From: an uncultured Rhizobium sp.
GTDB lineage: Bacteria > Pseudomonadota > Alphaproteobacteria > Rhizobiales > Rhizobiaceae
Direction of reading: 5' to 3'
NCBI GenBank assembly: GCA_945952045.1
Contig: CAMFHE010000018.1
Coordinates: 1 to 64,000, forward strand
DNA: 64,000 bases
Shown: positions 18,200 through 25,716 of the stretch, one piece after another
Numbering within the stretch: the stretch's first letter is position 1
Layout of the letters: each line of letters opens with the position of its first letter
Position numbers and translations under genes: made by a program
Notes under the pieces: generated by a model
Databases searched by the model: none
What the model was told of the DNA's origin: nothing
What the model saw: the letters and a program-made list of their open reading frames with translations, nothing else

Positions 18200-19459
18200 T
18201 TACTTGTCCGTCTGCGCCTTCAGCTTGCCGACATCGTCGGTGCTCATTTCGCCGACGGTGGTGACTTCGCCGTCCTTGATCTTCCACAGGCGGAAGGGGC
18301 CGGTGATGTCGCCGTATTTGTCGAAGGCGACGGGGCCGATGACGCCTTCGTAGCGGATCGGCTTGCCTTCGCCGATCAGCTTCAGCGCCTTGGCGAATTC
18401 TTCCTTGCCGGCATAGATCGGCTCGCCCTTGGGATCGACGACCTTGTAGATCGCCTCGCGGATATCGGCCGATTTGTCCGAGCCGGCGGCGGCGATGGCG
18501 AGACCGACGATGGCGCCGGCGTCATAGGAGCGGTCGGCGGCCGGGTTGGAGGGCTCGATGTTGGAGAAGGCCTTGTAATTGGCGTTGAAATATTCGGTCG
18601 ACTTGGTCGGGCTGGTGCCGGACGAGGTGCCATAGGCATCGTTGAGATATTCCGCGCCGACGGCGGTGATGAAATCCTTGCTGTTCATGCCGTCGTTGAG
18701 CAGGAATTTCTGCACGCCGCCCTGCGAGATCCAGGCGCGCGCGATGGTGGCGCCGTCCACCGGATAGGAGATGAGGTAGAGTCCGTCCGGCTCGCCTTCC
18801 ATCGCCTTGGTGACTTCCGACTGGTAGCTCGACTGCTTCTCGTTATAGGGCGTCACCGAGACGATCTCGCCGCCCAGCGCCTTGTAGGCCCGCGAAAACT
18901 CGTTGACCATGTTGACGCCGAAGTCGTTGTTGACATGGATGACGGCGAGCTTCTTGAAACCCTGGTCGAGGGCGTATTTGGCGGCGGCCACGCCCTGCAG
19001 CGCATCCGAGGTGATGGTGCGGAAGAAGATGCCGTTGGTCTTGCCTTCGCGGCCGAGCGCCGTCAGCGTCGGCGAGGAGGAGGCGGGCGAGACCTGCACC
19101 ACCTTGGCCGGTGCGGTCACCGAAGTCAGGATCGGGATCGACACCGAGGAGATGATGCCGCCGATGACGACCGGCACCTTGCCGACCTGGACGAGCTGGG
19201 TGGCGGCATCTACGGCGACGTTGCCCTGGCTCTGGCTGTCGCGGGTATCGGTGGCAAGCTGGCAGCCGCGCACGCCGCCGGCCTCGTTGATGTCGCGGAA
19301 GGCCATGTCGACGGATTTTGCGCCCGCCTGGCCGTATTCGCCGGCCGGCCCCGTCAGTTCCATGACGACGCCGACGGTGATCTTGCAGTCGGCGGCATTG
19401 GCTGAGGCGGCGGCGCTTAACGCCAGCGCCGATGTCAGTGTCAGAAGCAATGTCTTCAT
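18200..19459 (-). CDS. Branched-chain-amino-acid-type ABC transporter, binding protein
   Basis: A 419-residue periplasmic binding protein of the Leu/Ile/Val-binding (peripla_BP_6) type. Residues 1-23 form a signal peptide (MKTLLLTLTSALALSAAASANA). The mature part starts DCKITVGVVMELTGPAGEYGQAGAKSVDMA, as in the family, and continues with VIGGIISSVSIPI, VSPASSSPTL and FFRTITSDALQG. AAAGGGG before the ATG fixes the start; the very long upstream open frame is not real. It is the last gene of a minus-strand operon whose other four genes lead back to a divergent promoter; the matching ATPases and permeases are on the plus strand at 22.2-25.7 kb. The ligand is unknown and need not be an amino acid. 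Confidence 0.87.
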   Translation of the reverse strand: MKTLLLTLTSALALSAAASANAADCKITVGVVMELTGPAGEYGQAGAKSVDMAFRDINEAGGVRGCQLATDTRDSQSQGNVAVDAATQLVQVGKVPVVIGGIISSVSIPILTSVTAPAKVVQVSPASSSPTLTALGREGKTNGIFFRTITSDALQGVAAAKYALDQGFKKLAVIHVNNDFGVNMVNEFSRAYKALGGEIVSVTPYNEKQSSYQSEVTKAMEGEPDGLYLISYPVDGATIARAWISQGGVQKFLLNDGMNSKDFITAVGAEYLNDAYGTSSGTSPTKSTEYFNANYKAFSNIEPSNPAADRSYDAGAIVGLAIAAAGSDKSADIREAIYKVVDPKGEPIYAGKEEFAKALKLIGEGKPIRYEGVIGPVAFDKYGDITGPFRLWKIKDGEVTTVGEMSTDDVGKLKAQTDK

Positions 19460-19485
19460 GGTCGTTCCCCTTTGTTTTGAAGTCA

Positions 19486-19917
19486 TCAGTCTGCGGAATT
19501 GTTTGGCGGTTGCAGCCAGGTCTCGTGCAGGTATCGCCATTCGAGGCCGAGCGGCGCGGCGTCGTTGGGGGTGAGCAGCACGCTGGAGCGGCGGCGCGTG
19601 TGCCGGCCGTTGCGCCATTGCGCCTCGACATAGCTGACGACAATGCCGCGTTCGTCTTCCAGATGCGCGCGGATATCGTCGATATCGATACGGAAATCCC
19701 TGTCCACCGTGCCGCGTGCGGAGCGGACATGGTTGACGACGGCAGCGCGATCGAGCACCGCGCCGGAGGGCGGGATCATCGTCATGTCCGCCGCCATCGC
19801 CGTCTCGAACCGAGAAAAGTCCGGGGCGGGCTGGCCGTCGTCGACGAACCAGTGGACGAAGAAATCGTGCAGCTCGACGATCTCGCGGCGGGCGGTTTCG
19901 AAAACTGTCTCCGCCAT
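19486..19917 (-). CDS. SnoaL-like / DUF4440-type protein
   Basis: A 143-residue protein with the cone-shaped alpha+beta barrel pattern of the SnoaL/NTF2-like superfamily: an N-terminal helix pair (REIVELHDFFVHWF), then FETAMAADMTMIPPSGAVLDRAAVVNHVRSARG and alternating strands (GIVVSYVEAQWRN, RRSSVLLTPN). Such proteins bind or isomerise small ligands, but the function here is unknown. Its ATG overlaps the stop of the aldo/keto reductase by one base (TGATG), so it belongs to the same operon. Confidence 0.72.
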   Translation of the reverse strand: MAETVFETARREIVELHDFFVHWFVDDGQPAPDFSRFETAMAADMTMIPPSGAVLDRAAVVNHVRSARGTVDRDFRIDIDDIRAHLEDERGIVVSYVEAQWRNGRHTRRRSSVLLTPNDAAPLGLEWRYLHETWLQPPNNSAD

Positions 19918-20972
19918 CAGTGCCGCCCGTCGTTGAGATTGTAATGCATGATCGAGCCGTGGCGGCCGCTGCGGTCGCGCTCCAGCGTGTAGATATCGCC
20001 TTCCGGCCCCTGGCGGCGGGCCATGACCGTTTCGATCTCGGCCTTGTCGGCATCGGAAAGGGTGATCGCCATGATTTTCGCATTGGCGAGCGCATGCGCC
20101 TGGTTGCGCGCGCCGACGATGACGGCGCCGACGGTCGGTCGCGTTAGCATATAGGCGCTGGCGATGGTGGCGATATCGGCCCCATGCCGGTCGCCGACAT
20201 TTTTCAGCGCGCGCAGCAGTTCCTGGAACAGGCTCCAGCCGCCGAAATCGTCGATGATCAGCTTGTATTTGGTCAGCGAGCGGTTTTCGAGCGGCATTTC
20301 CGGTTCAGGAACTCCGAGCCACTTGTCGCTCAAAAAACCGCCGGCGACGGAGCCGTAGCAGAGCAGGCTCACGCCGTTTTCGGCGGCGAGCGCCGCAAGC
20401 CCATGTTCCGGGCGGTTGTCGAGCACGGAATATTGCACCTGCATGCTGACCAGCGGAATGCCGGCCTTCAGCACGGCAGCGACATGCGCGCTGTCGAAAT
20501 TGGTGCCGCCGACATTCTCTATCTTGCCGGCCTGGCGCAGCTCCTCCAGCCAGCCGAAAGCGTCGAGCCAGCCGGAAAAACCGTAATCCCACCAGTGGAA
20601 TTGCACGAGGTTCAGCCGCTCCATGCGCAGCCGCCGCAGCGACTGGTCGACGATGCCTTCAACGTAGGTCTTGCTGATTTTTGGTAGCACATCGAGATCC
20701 GGCACCATCTTCGTGTGGACCTTGACCTTTGCCGCGACATCCGCACCCCGCGTCTGCGCCAGCTTGGCGCGGAACGCGCCAATGATTTCCTCGACGCCTG
20801 TATAGATGTCGGCGCAGTCATAGGTGGTGAGCCCCGCATCGAAGGCGGCGATCAGGTCGTCGATCGCCTGGGCCTTGTCGATGGCGCCATGGCCGCCGGC
20901 CAGCTGCCAGCCGCCGCGAATGACGCGCGAAATGCTGTAGCCGGGGCGCAGGGTAAAACTCGTCTCGCTCAT
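19917..20972 (-). CDS. Aldo/keto reductase
   Basis: A 351-residue NAD(P)H-dependent oxidoreductase of the aldo/keto reductase superfamily. The catalytic tetrad can be placed at D52 and Y57 (YDCADIYTG), K88 (VKVHTKMVP) and H126 (VQFHWWDYG); coenzyme-binding C-terminal motifs include GAVIVGARNQAHALANA. It is related to the AKR half of the fusion protein at 25717-27204 (both have QFHWW and TNFD[ST]AH), pointing to duplication within this locus. Substrate unknown; the ABC importer and second AKR suggest a sugar- or aldehyde-like compound. It sits in the operon regulator / TIGR04076 / AKR / SnoaL / binding protein. Confidence 0.87.
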   Translation of the reverse strand: MSETSFTLRPGYSISRVIRGGWQLAGGHGAIDKAQAIDDLIAAFDAGLTTYDCADIYTGVEEIIGAFRAKLAQTRGADVAAKVKVHTKMVPDLDVLPKISKTYVEGIVDQSLRRLRMERLNLVQFHWWDYGFSGWLDAFGWLEELRQAGKIENVGGTNFDSAHVAAVLKAGIPLVSMQVQYSVLDNRPEHGLAALAAENGVSLLCYGSVAGGFLSDKWLGVPEPEMPLENRSLTKYKLIIDDFGGWSLFQELLRALKNVGDRHGADIATIASAYMLTRPTVGAVIVGARNQAHALANAKIMAITLSDADKAEIETVMARRQGPEGDIYTLERDRSGRHGSIMHYNLNDGRH

Positions 20973-20975
20973 GGA

Positions 20976-21329
20976 TCATTCCTTCTCAGGCAGCGGCACG
21001 GCGGTCGTTTCGGCATGGCTGAAACGGCGCTTTCCCAGCCGGACGATTTTGAGCCGGCTGGCGCAATGGGGATCGGGGCAGGCGATTTCGGCGTCGCTGG
21101 TCATCCAGTCGTTGGGATGCGTCGCCCGCTGTTTGGCGGCGAGCAGCGGCAGCACGGCCGAGAGCGAATAGATGGAAAAACCCTGGCCCGGCGGCAGCGA
21201 CAGCATTTCGCCGCTGAGCTCAAAATAATCGCCGGCTTTTGCGCCGCAAAAGATCGGCTTGCCCTCCGGCACCACCGCCTCGACGCGGAGATCGTAAAGC
21301 TCGAAACTGTCGTCGGGGGCAGCGCTCAT
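20976..21329 (-). CDS. TIGR04076-type small protein
   Basis: A 117-residue protein resembling the TIGR04076 family: ELYDLRVEAVVPEGKPIFCGAKAGDYFELSG at the front, FSIYSLSAVLPLLAAKQR in the middle and DAEIACPDPHCASRLKIVRLG near the end. The C-x3-H-C pattern in the last motif (CPDPHC), with the earlier cysteine (FCGAK), could bind a metal. Function unknown. ATGA overlap with the regulator gene upstream, and only three bases to the reductase gene downstream on the strand, show it is an operon member. Confidence 0.7.
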   Translation of the reverse strand: MSAAPDDSFELYDLRVEAVVPEGKPIFCGAKAGDYFELSGEMLSLPPGQGFSIYSLSAVLPLLAAKQRATHPNDWMTSDAEIACPDPHCASRLKIVRLGKRRFSHAETTAVPLPEKE

Positions 21330-22120
21330 GATGTCTTCCGTCTGTAGCGGCGTTTCGGGGCAAGGGGCGGATCGGCTTCAAGGATCGGCGCGTCGCGCAA
21401 CAGGTCGAAGGCGCGGCTGATGTCGGAGGCAAGCGCCTGTTTTGCGGCGGCGGCATCGCGCGCCTTCATCGCGGTCAGGATATCGCGATGGTAATGCAGC
21501 GCAGAGATTTCGCTGGCCGGATCGAATTTCAACACAGCGGCGCGCACGTATGGGCCGGATTGCAGCCACAGGCTCTCGATGATCGGGAACAGCACGTCCG
21601 AGCCGGAATGCTGGTAGATCTGGAAATGGAAACGCTTGTTGAGTTCCAGCTCCTGTTCGATGGGGTAGCTGTCGCGCCGGGCGATGGCCTCGTCGTAACG
21701 GCCGATCAGCGGCTGCAATTCCTCGATTTCGGCATCGCTGATGCGCGCCACCGCCAGTTCCAGCGCCGCACCCTCGATGACGATGCGGGCCTGCAACAGG
21801 TCGTCGAGCCGCTTCAGGTCGATGGGCGGCACGCGCACGGAACGGTTGGGCAGCGCCTCCAGCGCCTGTTCCGAGATCAGCCGCGACAGCGCATCGCGCA
21901 CCGGCATGGTGCTGACCTGCAGCGAGGCGGCGAGATCCTGGATGATCAGCACCTGTCCCGGATCGAACAGTCCGTAGATCAGCGCCTGGCGCAATTCCTT
22001 GTAGACCCGGTCCTGTACCGTCTCTCGCACCACCGGGTTGAGCTTGGCGTGTGGCGCAGAGGGGGGCACGGCGCCGAAGGCGCTCTCACCGACTTCCAGA
22101 ATTTTCGAAAATTCCGCCAT
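21326..22120 (-). CDS. GntR/FCD-family transcriptional regulator
   Basis: A 264-residue regulator: winged helix at about residues 34-100 (RVYKELRQALIYGLFDPGQVLIIQDLAASLQVSTMPVRDALSRLISEQAL) and FCD ligand domain at about 105-245 (ARIVIEGAALELAVARI, LELNKRFHFQIYQHSGSDVLFPIIESLW, HRDIL). It heads the minus-strand operon and faces the LIV-type transporter operon. A palindrome TGTGATCACA between the two starts is its probable binding site. It is distantly related to, but clearly different from, the apiose-locus regulator at 6414-7130. Confidence 0.87.
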   Translation of the reverse strand: MAEFSKILEVGESAFGAVPPSAPHAKLNPVVRETVQDRVYKELRQALIYGLFDPGQVLIIQDLAASLQVSTMPVRDALSRLISEQALEALPNRSVRVPPIDLKRLDDLLQARIVIEGAALELAVARISDAEIEELQPLIGRYDEAIARRDSYPIEQELELNKRFHFQIYQHSGSDVLFPIIESLWLQSGPYVRAAVLKFDPASEISALHYHRDILTAMKARDAAAAKQALASDISRAFDLLRDAPILEADPPLAPKRRYRRKTS

Positions 22121-22181
22121 CTGCCCGTCCGGATCGCTCTTGCAAGGGAAGAAATGTCGCGTTACCGTGTGATTGACGATA

Positions 22182-22191
22182 TGTGATCACA
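22182..22191. promoter_or_regulatory. Palindromic operator candidate in the divergent promoter region
   Basis: TGTGATCACA is a perfect 10-bp palindrome. With flanks (ATATGTGATCACAAATT, 22179-22195) it is nearly symmetrical over 17 bp. It is midway between the regulator start at 22120 and the transporter start near 22225-22243. GntR/FCD regulators usually bind short palindromes in their own divergent promoters, so control of both operons is inferred. No second copy was noticed in the window. Confidence 0.55.
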
Positions 22192-22242
22192 AATTGAAGA
22201 TCAAATCTTTTTTGGAGGTTGCCGTTGGAAATCGAGGGAGAC

Positions 22243-23049
22243 ATGGCGACGGCGACAGGCCGGGCAGGCGGGCAGGCGACGCGCCCGCTGCTGGCGGTGG
22301 AGAATGTCGTGCAGCGCTTCGGCGGCGTCGCGGCGGTCGACGGCGTCTCCTTTTCGATCCGCGATGGCGAGATCGCCGGCCTGATCGGCCCGAACGGCGC
22401 CGGCAAGACGACGATGTTCAATCTCATCGCCGGCTCCATGGTCCCCAGCGAGGGCCGCATCCTGATCGAAGGCGAGAGCGTCGAGACGCAGCCGGCACAT
22501 CGCCGCCTCTCGGTCGGCCTCGGACGAACCTTCCAGATCCCGCGCCCCTTTGGGCAGATGTCGCTGGTCGAAAACGTCATGCTCGGTCGCAAGGGCCAAA
22601 GCGGCGAGCGCATCCTGCCCAACTGGCTTTCCCCCGGCCGCGTCGCCCGCGAGGAGCGCGAGACCTATCACAAGGCGATGGCGCTGCTCGAATTCGTCAC
22701 ACTCACCCATCTCGCCCGCGAGCCGGCGCGGGTGCTCTCCGGCGGCCAGCGCAAGCTTCTGGAACTCGCTCGCGTGCTGATGGCCGAGCCGCGCATCATC
22801 CTGCTCGACGAGCCGGCCGCCGGCGTCAATCCGAGCCTGCTGGAAGTCATCATCGACCGCATCATCGAGATCAACCGGCGCGGCACCACCTTCCTGATCA
22901 TCGAGCACAACATGGATATGATCGCCCGGCTTTGTCGCCATGTCTTCGTCATGGCGACCGGCAAGCTGCTCTGCGAGGGCACGCCGGCCGCCGTCGCCGC
23001 CGATCCGCGCGTCATCGAGGCCTATCTCGGCGGAGGGCATCTCACATGA
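22243..23049 (+). CDS. Branched-chain-type ABC transporter, ATP-binding subunit 1 (LivG-like)
   Basis: A 268-residue ATPase of the LivG type: Walker A GPNGAGKTTMFNLIAG, Q-loop region TFQIPRPFGQMS, signature LSGGQRKLLELARVL, Walker B RIILLDEPAAGVNP and switch histidine IIEHNMD. Start choice: ATG 22243 has GAGG 5 bases upstream, while a TTG at 22225 has a perfect GGAGG 6 bases upstream and would add six residues; both are possible. First gene of the plus-strand operon, overlapping the next gene by ATGA. Confidence 0.87.
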   Translation: MATATGRAGGQATRPLLAVENVVQRFGGVAAVDGVSFSIRDGEIAGLIGPNGAGKTTMFNLIAGSMVPSEGRILIEGESVETQPAHRRLSVGLGRTFQIPRPFGQMSLVENVMLGRKGQSGERILPNWLSPGRVAREERETYHKAMALLEFVTLTHLAREPARVLSGGQRKLLELARVLMAEPRIILLDEPAAGVNPSLLEVIIDRIIEINRRGTTFLIIEHNMDMIARLCRHVFVMATGKLLCEGTPAAVAADPRVIEAYLGGGHLT

Positions 23050-23795
23050 GCGAACCGATCCTCGCCGTCTCCGCTCTCGTCTCCGGCTACGATCCCGGCG
23101 TGCCCATCGTGCGCGGCGCGTCGATGACGGTGTCGCCCTGCGAAATCACCGTCATCCTCGGGCCGAACGGGGCCGGCAAATCCACCTTCATCAAGTCGAT
23201 TGCCGGGCTGGTGCCGAAAGTCTCCGGCTCGGTGCGGCTGGAAGGCAGAGAGATCGCCGCCGTCCCCGCCCATCGCCTCGTGCATGAGGGCCTCGCCTTC
23301 GTGCCGCAGACGGAAAACGTCTTCGGGCTGATGAGCGTCGAGGACAATCTGCTGCTCGCCGCCGGCATCCTGCCGAAAGCGGCGCGCGCGGGACGGCTGC
23401 AGGACATGTTCGACATGTTTCCCGATCTCGCCCGCCAGCGCAAATTGCCGGCCGGCCGGCTCTCCGGCGGCCAGCGGCAGATGGTGGCGGTCGCCCGCGC
23501 CTTGATGGTATCCCCGCGCGTCATCATGCTGGACGAGCCCTCGGCGGGTCTGTCGCCAAAGCTGGTGGAGCAGGTCTTCGTCAATCTCGCTGCGGTGCGC
23601 CGGGCCGGCGTTACCGTCGTGTTGGTCGAGCAGAACGCCAAGGCCGCGCTCGCCATCGCCGACCGCGCCTATATCCTCGCCGAGGGCCGCAACGCCCATG
23701 AGGGCGGGGCGAAGGATCTGTGGAACGACCCGGCCATCGCCGCCCTCTATCTCGGCGGCGGCAAGATCAGGCAGGACGGGGAGGGGACGCGATGA
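23046..23795 (+). CDS. Branched-chain-type ABC transporter, ATP-binding subunit 2 (LivF-like)
   Basis: A 249-residue ATPase of the LivF type: Walker A GPNGAGKSTFIKSIAG, VPQTENVFGLMSVEDNL (Q-loop to structurally diverse region), signature LSGGQRQMVAVARAL, Walker B VIMLDEPSAGLSP and VEQNAK. It forms a heterodimeric motor with the LivG-like subunit encoded immediately before it (four-base overlap) and overlaps the permease gene after it. Confidence 0.88.
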   Translation: MSEPILAVSALVSGYDPGVPIVRGASMTVSPCEITVILGPNGAGKSTFIKSIAGLVPKVSGSVRLEGREIAAVPAHRLVHEGLAFVPQTENVFGLMSVEDNLLLAAGILPKAARAGRLQDMFDMFPDLARQRKLPAGRLSGGQRQMVAVARALMVSPRVIMLDEPSAGLSPKLVEQVFVNLAAVRRAGVTVVLVEQNAKAALAIADRAYILAEGRNAHEGGAKDLWNDPAIAALYLGGGKIRQDGEGTR

Positions 23796-24700
23796 ACCTG
23801 CAATTCGTGGTCGACGGGCTGCTGACCGGCTCGATTATCGGGCTCGGCGCTATCGGCGTGACGCTCACCTATTCGATCCTGCGCTTTTCCAATTTCGCCC
23901 ATGGCGAATTCATCGCCTGGGGCGCCTATGCGGCGCTTGCCGCCTCCACCCTGCTCGGCTGGATGGCCGGCGGCAATGTCGCCGCCATCGCCCCCTTTTC
24001 CTTCGGCTGGACGCTGATCGCCGCGACCGTGATCGCCGTCCTCCTCACCGGCCTGCTGGCGTTGGCGCTGGATTACCTGCTATTCCGGCGGCTGCGCCGC
24101 CGCGCCAACACTATCACCGCCGTCATGGCCAGTTTCGGCGCGTCGATGGCGCTGCGCAGCCTGCTCGAATTCATCTTCACCTCGTCGCCGACCTATTTCA
24201 GCAAGAAGCTGCAGATCGCCCAGAAACTCGGGCTCGGCGTGCGCGCCACGCCCGACCAGATGATCCTGATCGTCATGACCGGCATCCTCGTCCTGTCGAT
24301 CCACCTGCTTTTGACCCGCACCCAGACCGGCCGCTCGATGCGCGCCGTCAGCGAGAACCCCGATCTTGCCCGCGTCGCCGGCATCGATGTCGGGCACATC
24401 GTCAACATCACCTGGATGATCGGCGGCGGGCTCGCCTGCTTTGCCGGCGTCATGGTCGGGCTTCTGGTGCAGATCCGCCCCTATATGGGCTTCGACCTGC
24501 TGCTGCCGCTGTTTGCCGCCGCGATCCTCGGCGGCATCGGCTCGATCCCCGGCGCGCTGATCGGCGGGTTGATCGTCGGGCTGGCGGAAGCCTTCGCGGT
24601 GCAGACGGTCGGGGCGGAATGGCGCGCCGCCGTCGCCTTCGTGCTGCTGATCGCCGTGCTTCTGGTCCGCCCCGCAGGCATCATGGGAGGAAAAGCCTGA
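23792..24700 (+). CDS. Branched-chain-type ABC transporter, permease 1 (LivH-like)
   Basis: A 302-residue permease of the LivH type (BPD_transp_2) with about eight hydrophobic segments, starting QFVVDGLLTGSIIGLGAIGVTLTYSILRFSNFAHGEF, as usual for the family. GRSMRAVSENPDLARVAGIDV is the cytoplasmic coupling loop and ILGGIGSIPGALIGGLIVG the C-terminal motif. It overlaps both neighbours (ATGA before, TGATG after). Confidence 0.88.
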   Translation: MNLQFVVDGLLTGSIIGLGAIGVTLTYSILRFSNFAHGEFIAWGAYAALAASTLLGWMAGGNVAAIAPFSFGWTLIAATVIAVLLTGLLALALDYLLFRRLRRRANTITAVMASFGASMALRSLLEFIFTSSPTYFSKKLQIAQKLGLGVRATPDQMILIVMTGILVLSIHLLLTRTQTGRSMRAVSENPDLARVAGIDVGHIVNITWMIGGGLACFAGVMVGLLVQIRPYMGFDLLLPLFAAAILGGIGSIPGALIGGLIVGLAEAFAVQTVGAEWRAAVAFVLLIAVLLVRPAGIMGGKA

Positions 24701-25680
24701 TGCTCGATTTCTTCTCTTCCGGCCTTGCCGGCTATCTCGCCTTCTTCCTCGCGACCGCGTTGAGTTATGCGATCATCTGCCTCGGCCTCAACCTGCAATG
24801 GGGCCAGACCGGCCTCTTCAATGTCGGCGTCGCCGGTTTCGTCGCCATCGGCGCCTATACTTCTGCGATCCTGACGACGCCGCCGAGCGATACCCATCTC
24901 GGCGGCTTCGGCCTGCCGATCCTCGTCGGCTGGGCCGGGGCCATGCTGGTCTCGGCCGCCGCCACCGGTTTCGTCGGGCTGCTGACGCTGCGGCTGCGCT
25001 CGGACTACCTTGCCATCGCCACCTTCGGCATCGCGGTCACCATCCAGCTCGTGGCGCTGAATGCGCAGGCCATCACCGGCGGCCCCTTCGGCATCGGCTT
25101 CATCCCGCGCCTGTTTTCCGGCTGGGCGGAAGATGCGCTGCTGTTCAATTTCGCCAATCTCGCCGCCGTCGCGCTGGTCGTGCTGATCCTCTATGTCGGG
25201 CTGGAGCGGCTGGTGCGCAGCCCCTGGGGCCGGGTGCTCCGGGCGGTGCGCGAGGACGAGGAGGCGGCCCGCTCGCTCGGCAAGAGCCCGTCGCACTACC
25301 GGCTGCAGGCCTTCGTGCTCGGCGGCGCGATCATGGGGCTGGGCGGCGCGGTGCAGGCGCATTTCATCGGCTTCATCGCCCCGGAAAACTATCTGCCGAC
25401 GCTGACCTTCCAGGTCTGGACCATGCTGATCATCGGCGGCTCCGGCAACAATCTCGGCGCCATTCTCGGCGGCGTCGCCATCTGGGCGCTGTGGAGCGTT
25501 TCCGGCAGCGCCATCACCGTCTTCTTCCCGCCGGAGCAGCAGGCGCGCGCCGCAGCCCTGCAGATCACCGGCATCGGCGTGCTCCTGTCGCTCGCCCTAT
25601 TGCTCAGGCCGCGCGGCCTGCTCGGCGAGCGCATCAACGTCTCGCGCCACACCGACGCAAAGCCGGCAAAGGCCGGCTGA
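24700..25680 (+). CDS. Branched-chain-type ABC transporter, permease 2 (LivM-like)
   Basis: A 326-residue permease of the LivM type: LGLNLQWGQTGLFNVGVAGFVAIGAYTSAIL near the N-terminus, the coupling loop GRVLRAVREDEEAARSLGKSP, and TMLIIGGSGNNLGAILGGVAIWAL near the C-terminus. It completes a five-component importer with the binding protein at 18200-19459. The next gene starts 37 bases after the stop. Confidence 0.88.
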   Translation: MLDFFSSGLAGYLAFFLATALSYAIICLGLNLQWGQTGLFNVGVAGFVAIGAYTSAILTTPPSDTHLGGFGLPILVGWAGAMLVSAAATGFVGLLTLRLRSDYLAIATFGIAVTIQLVALNAQAITGGPFGIGFIPRLFSGWAEDALLFNFANLAAVALVVLILYVGLERLVRSPWGRVLRAVREDEEAARSLGKSPSHYRLQAFVLGGAIMGLGGAVQAHFIGFIAPENYLPTLTFQVWTMLIIGGSGNNLGAILGGVAIWALWSVSGSAITVFFPPEQQARAAALQITGIGVLLSLALLLRPRGLLGERINVSRHTDAKPAKAG

Positions 25681-25716
25681 CACCTCCCTTTTCTCCGACC
25701 GAACGGATCGACGCCC

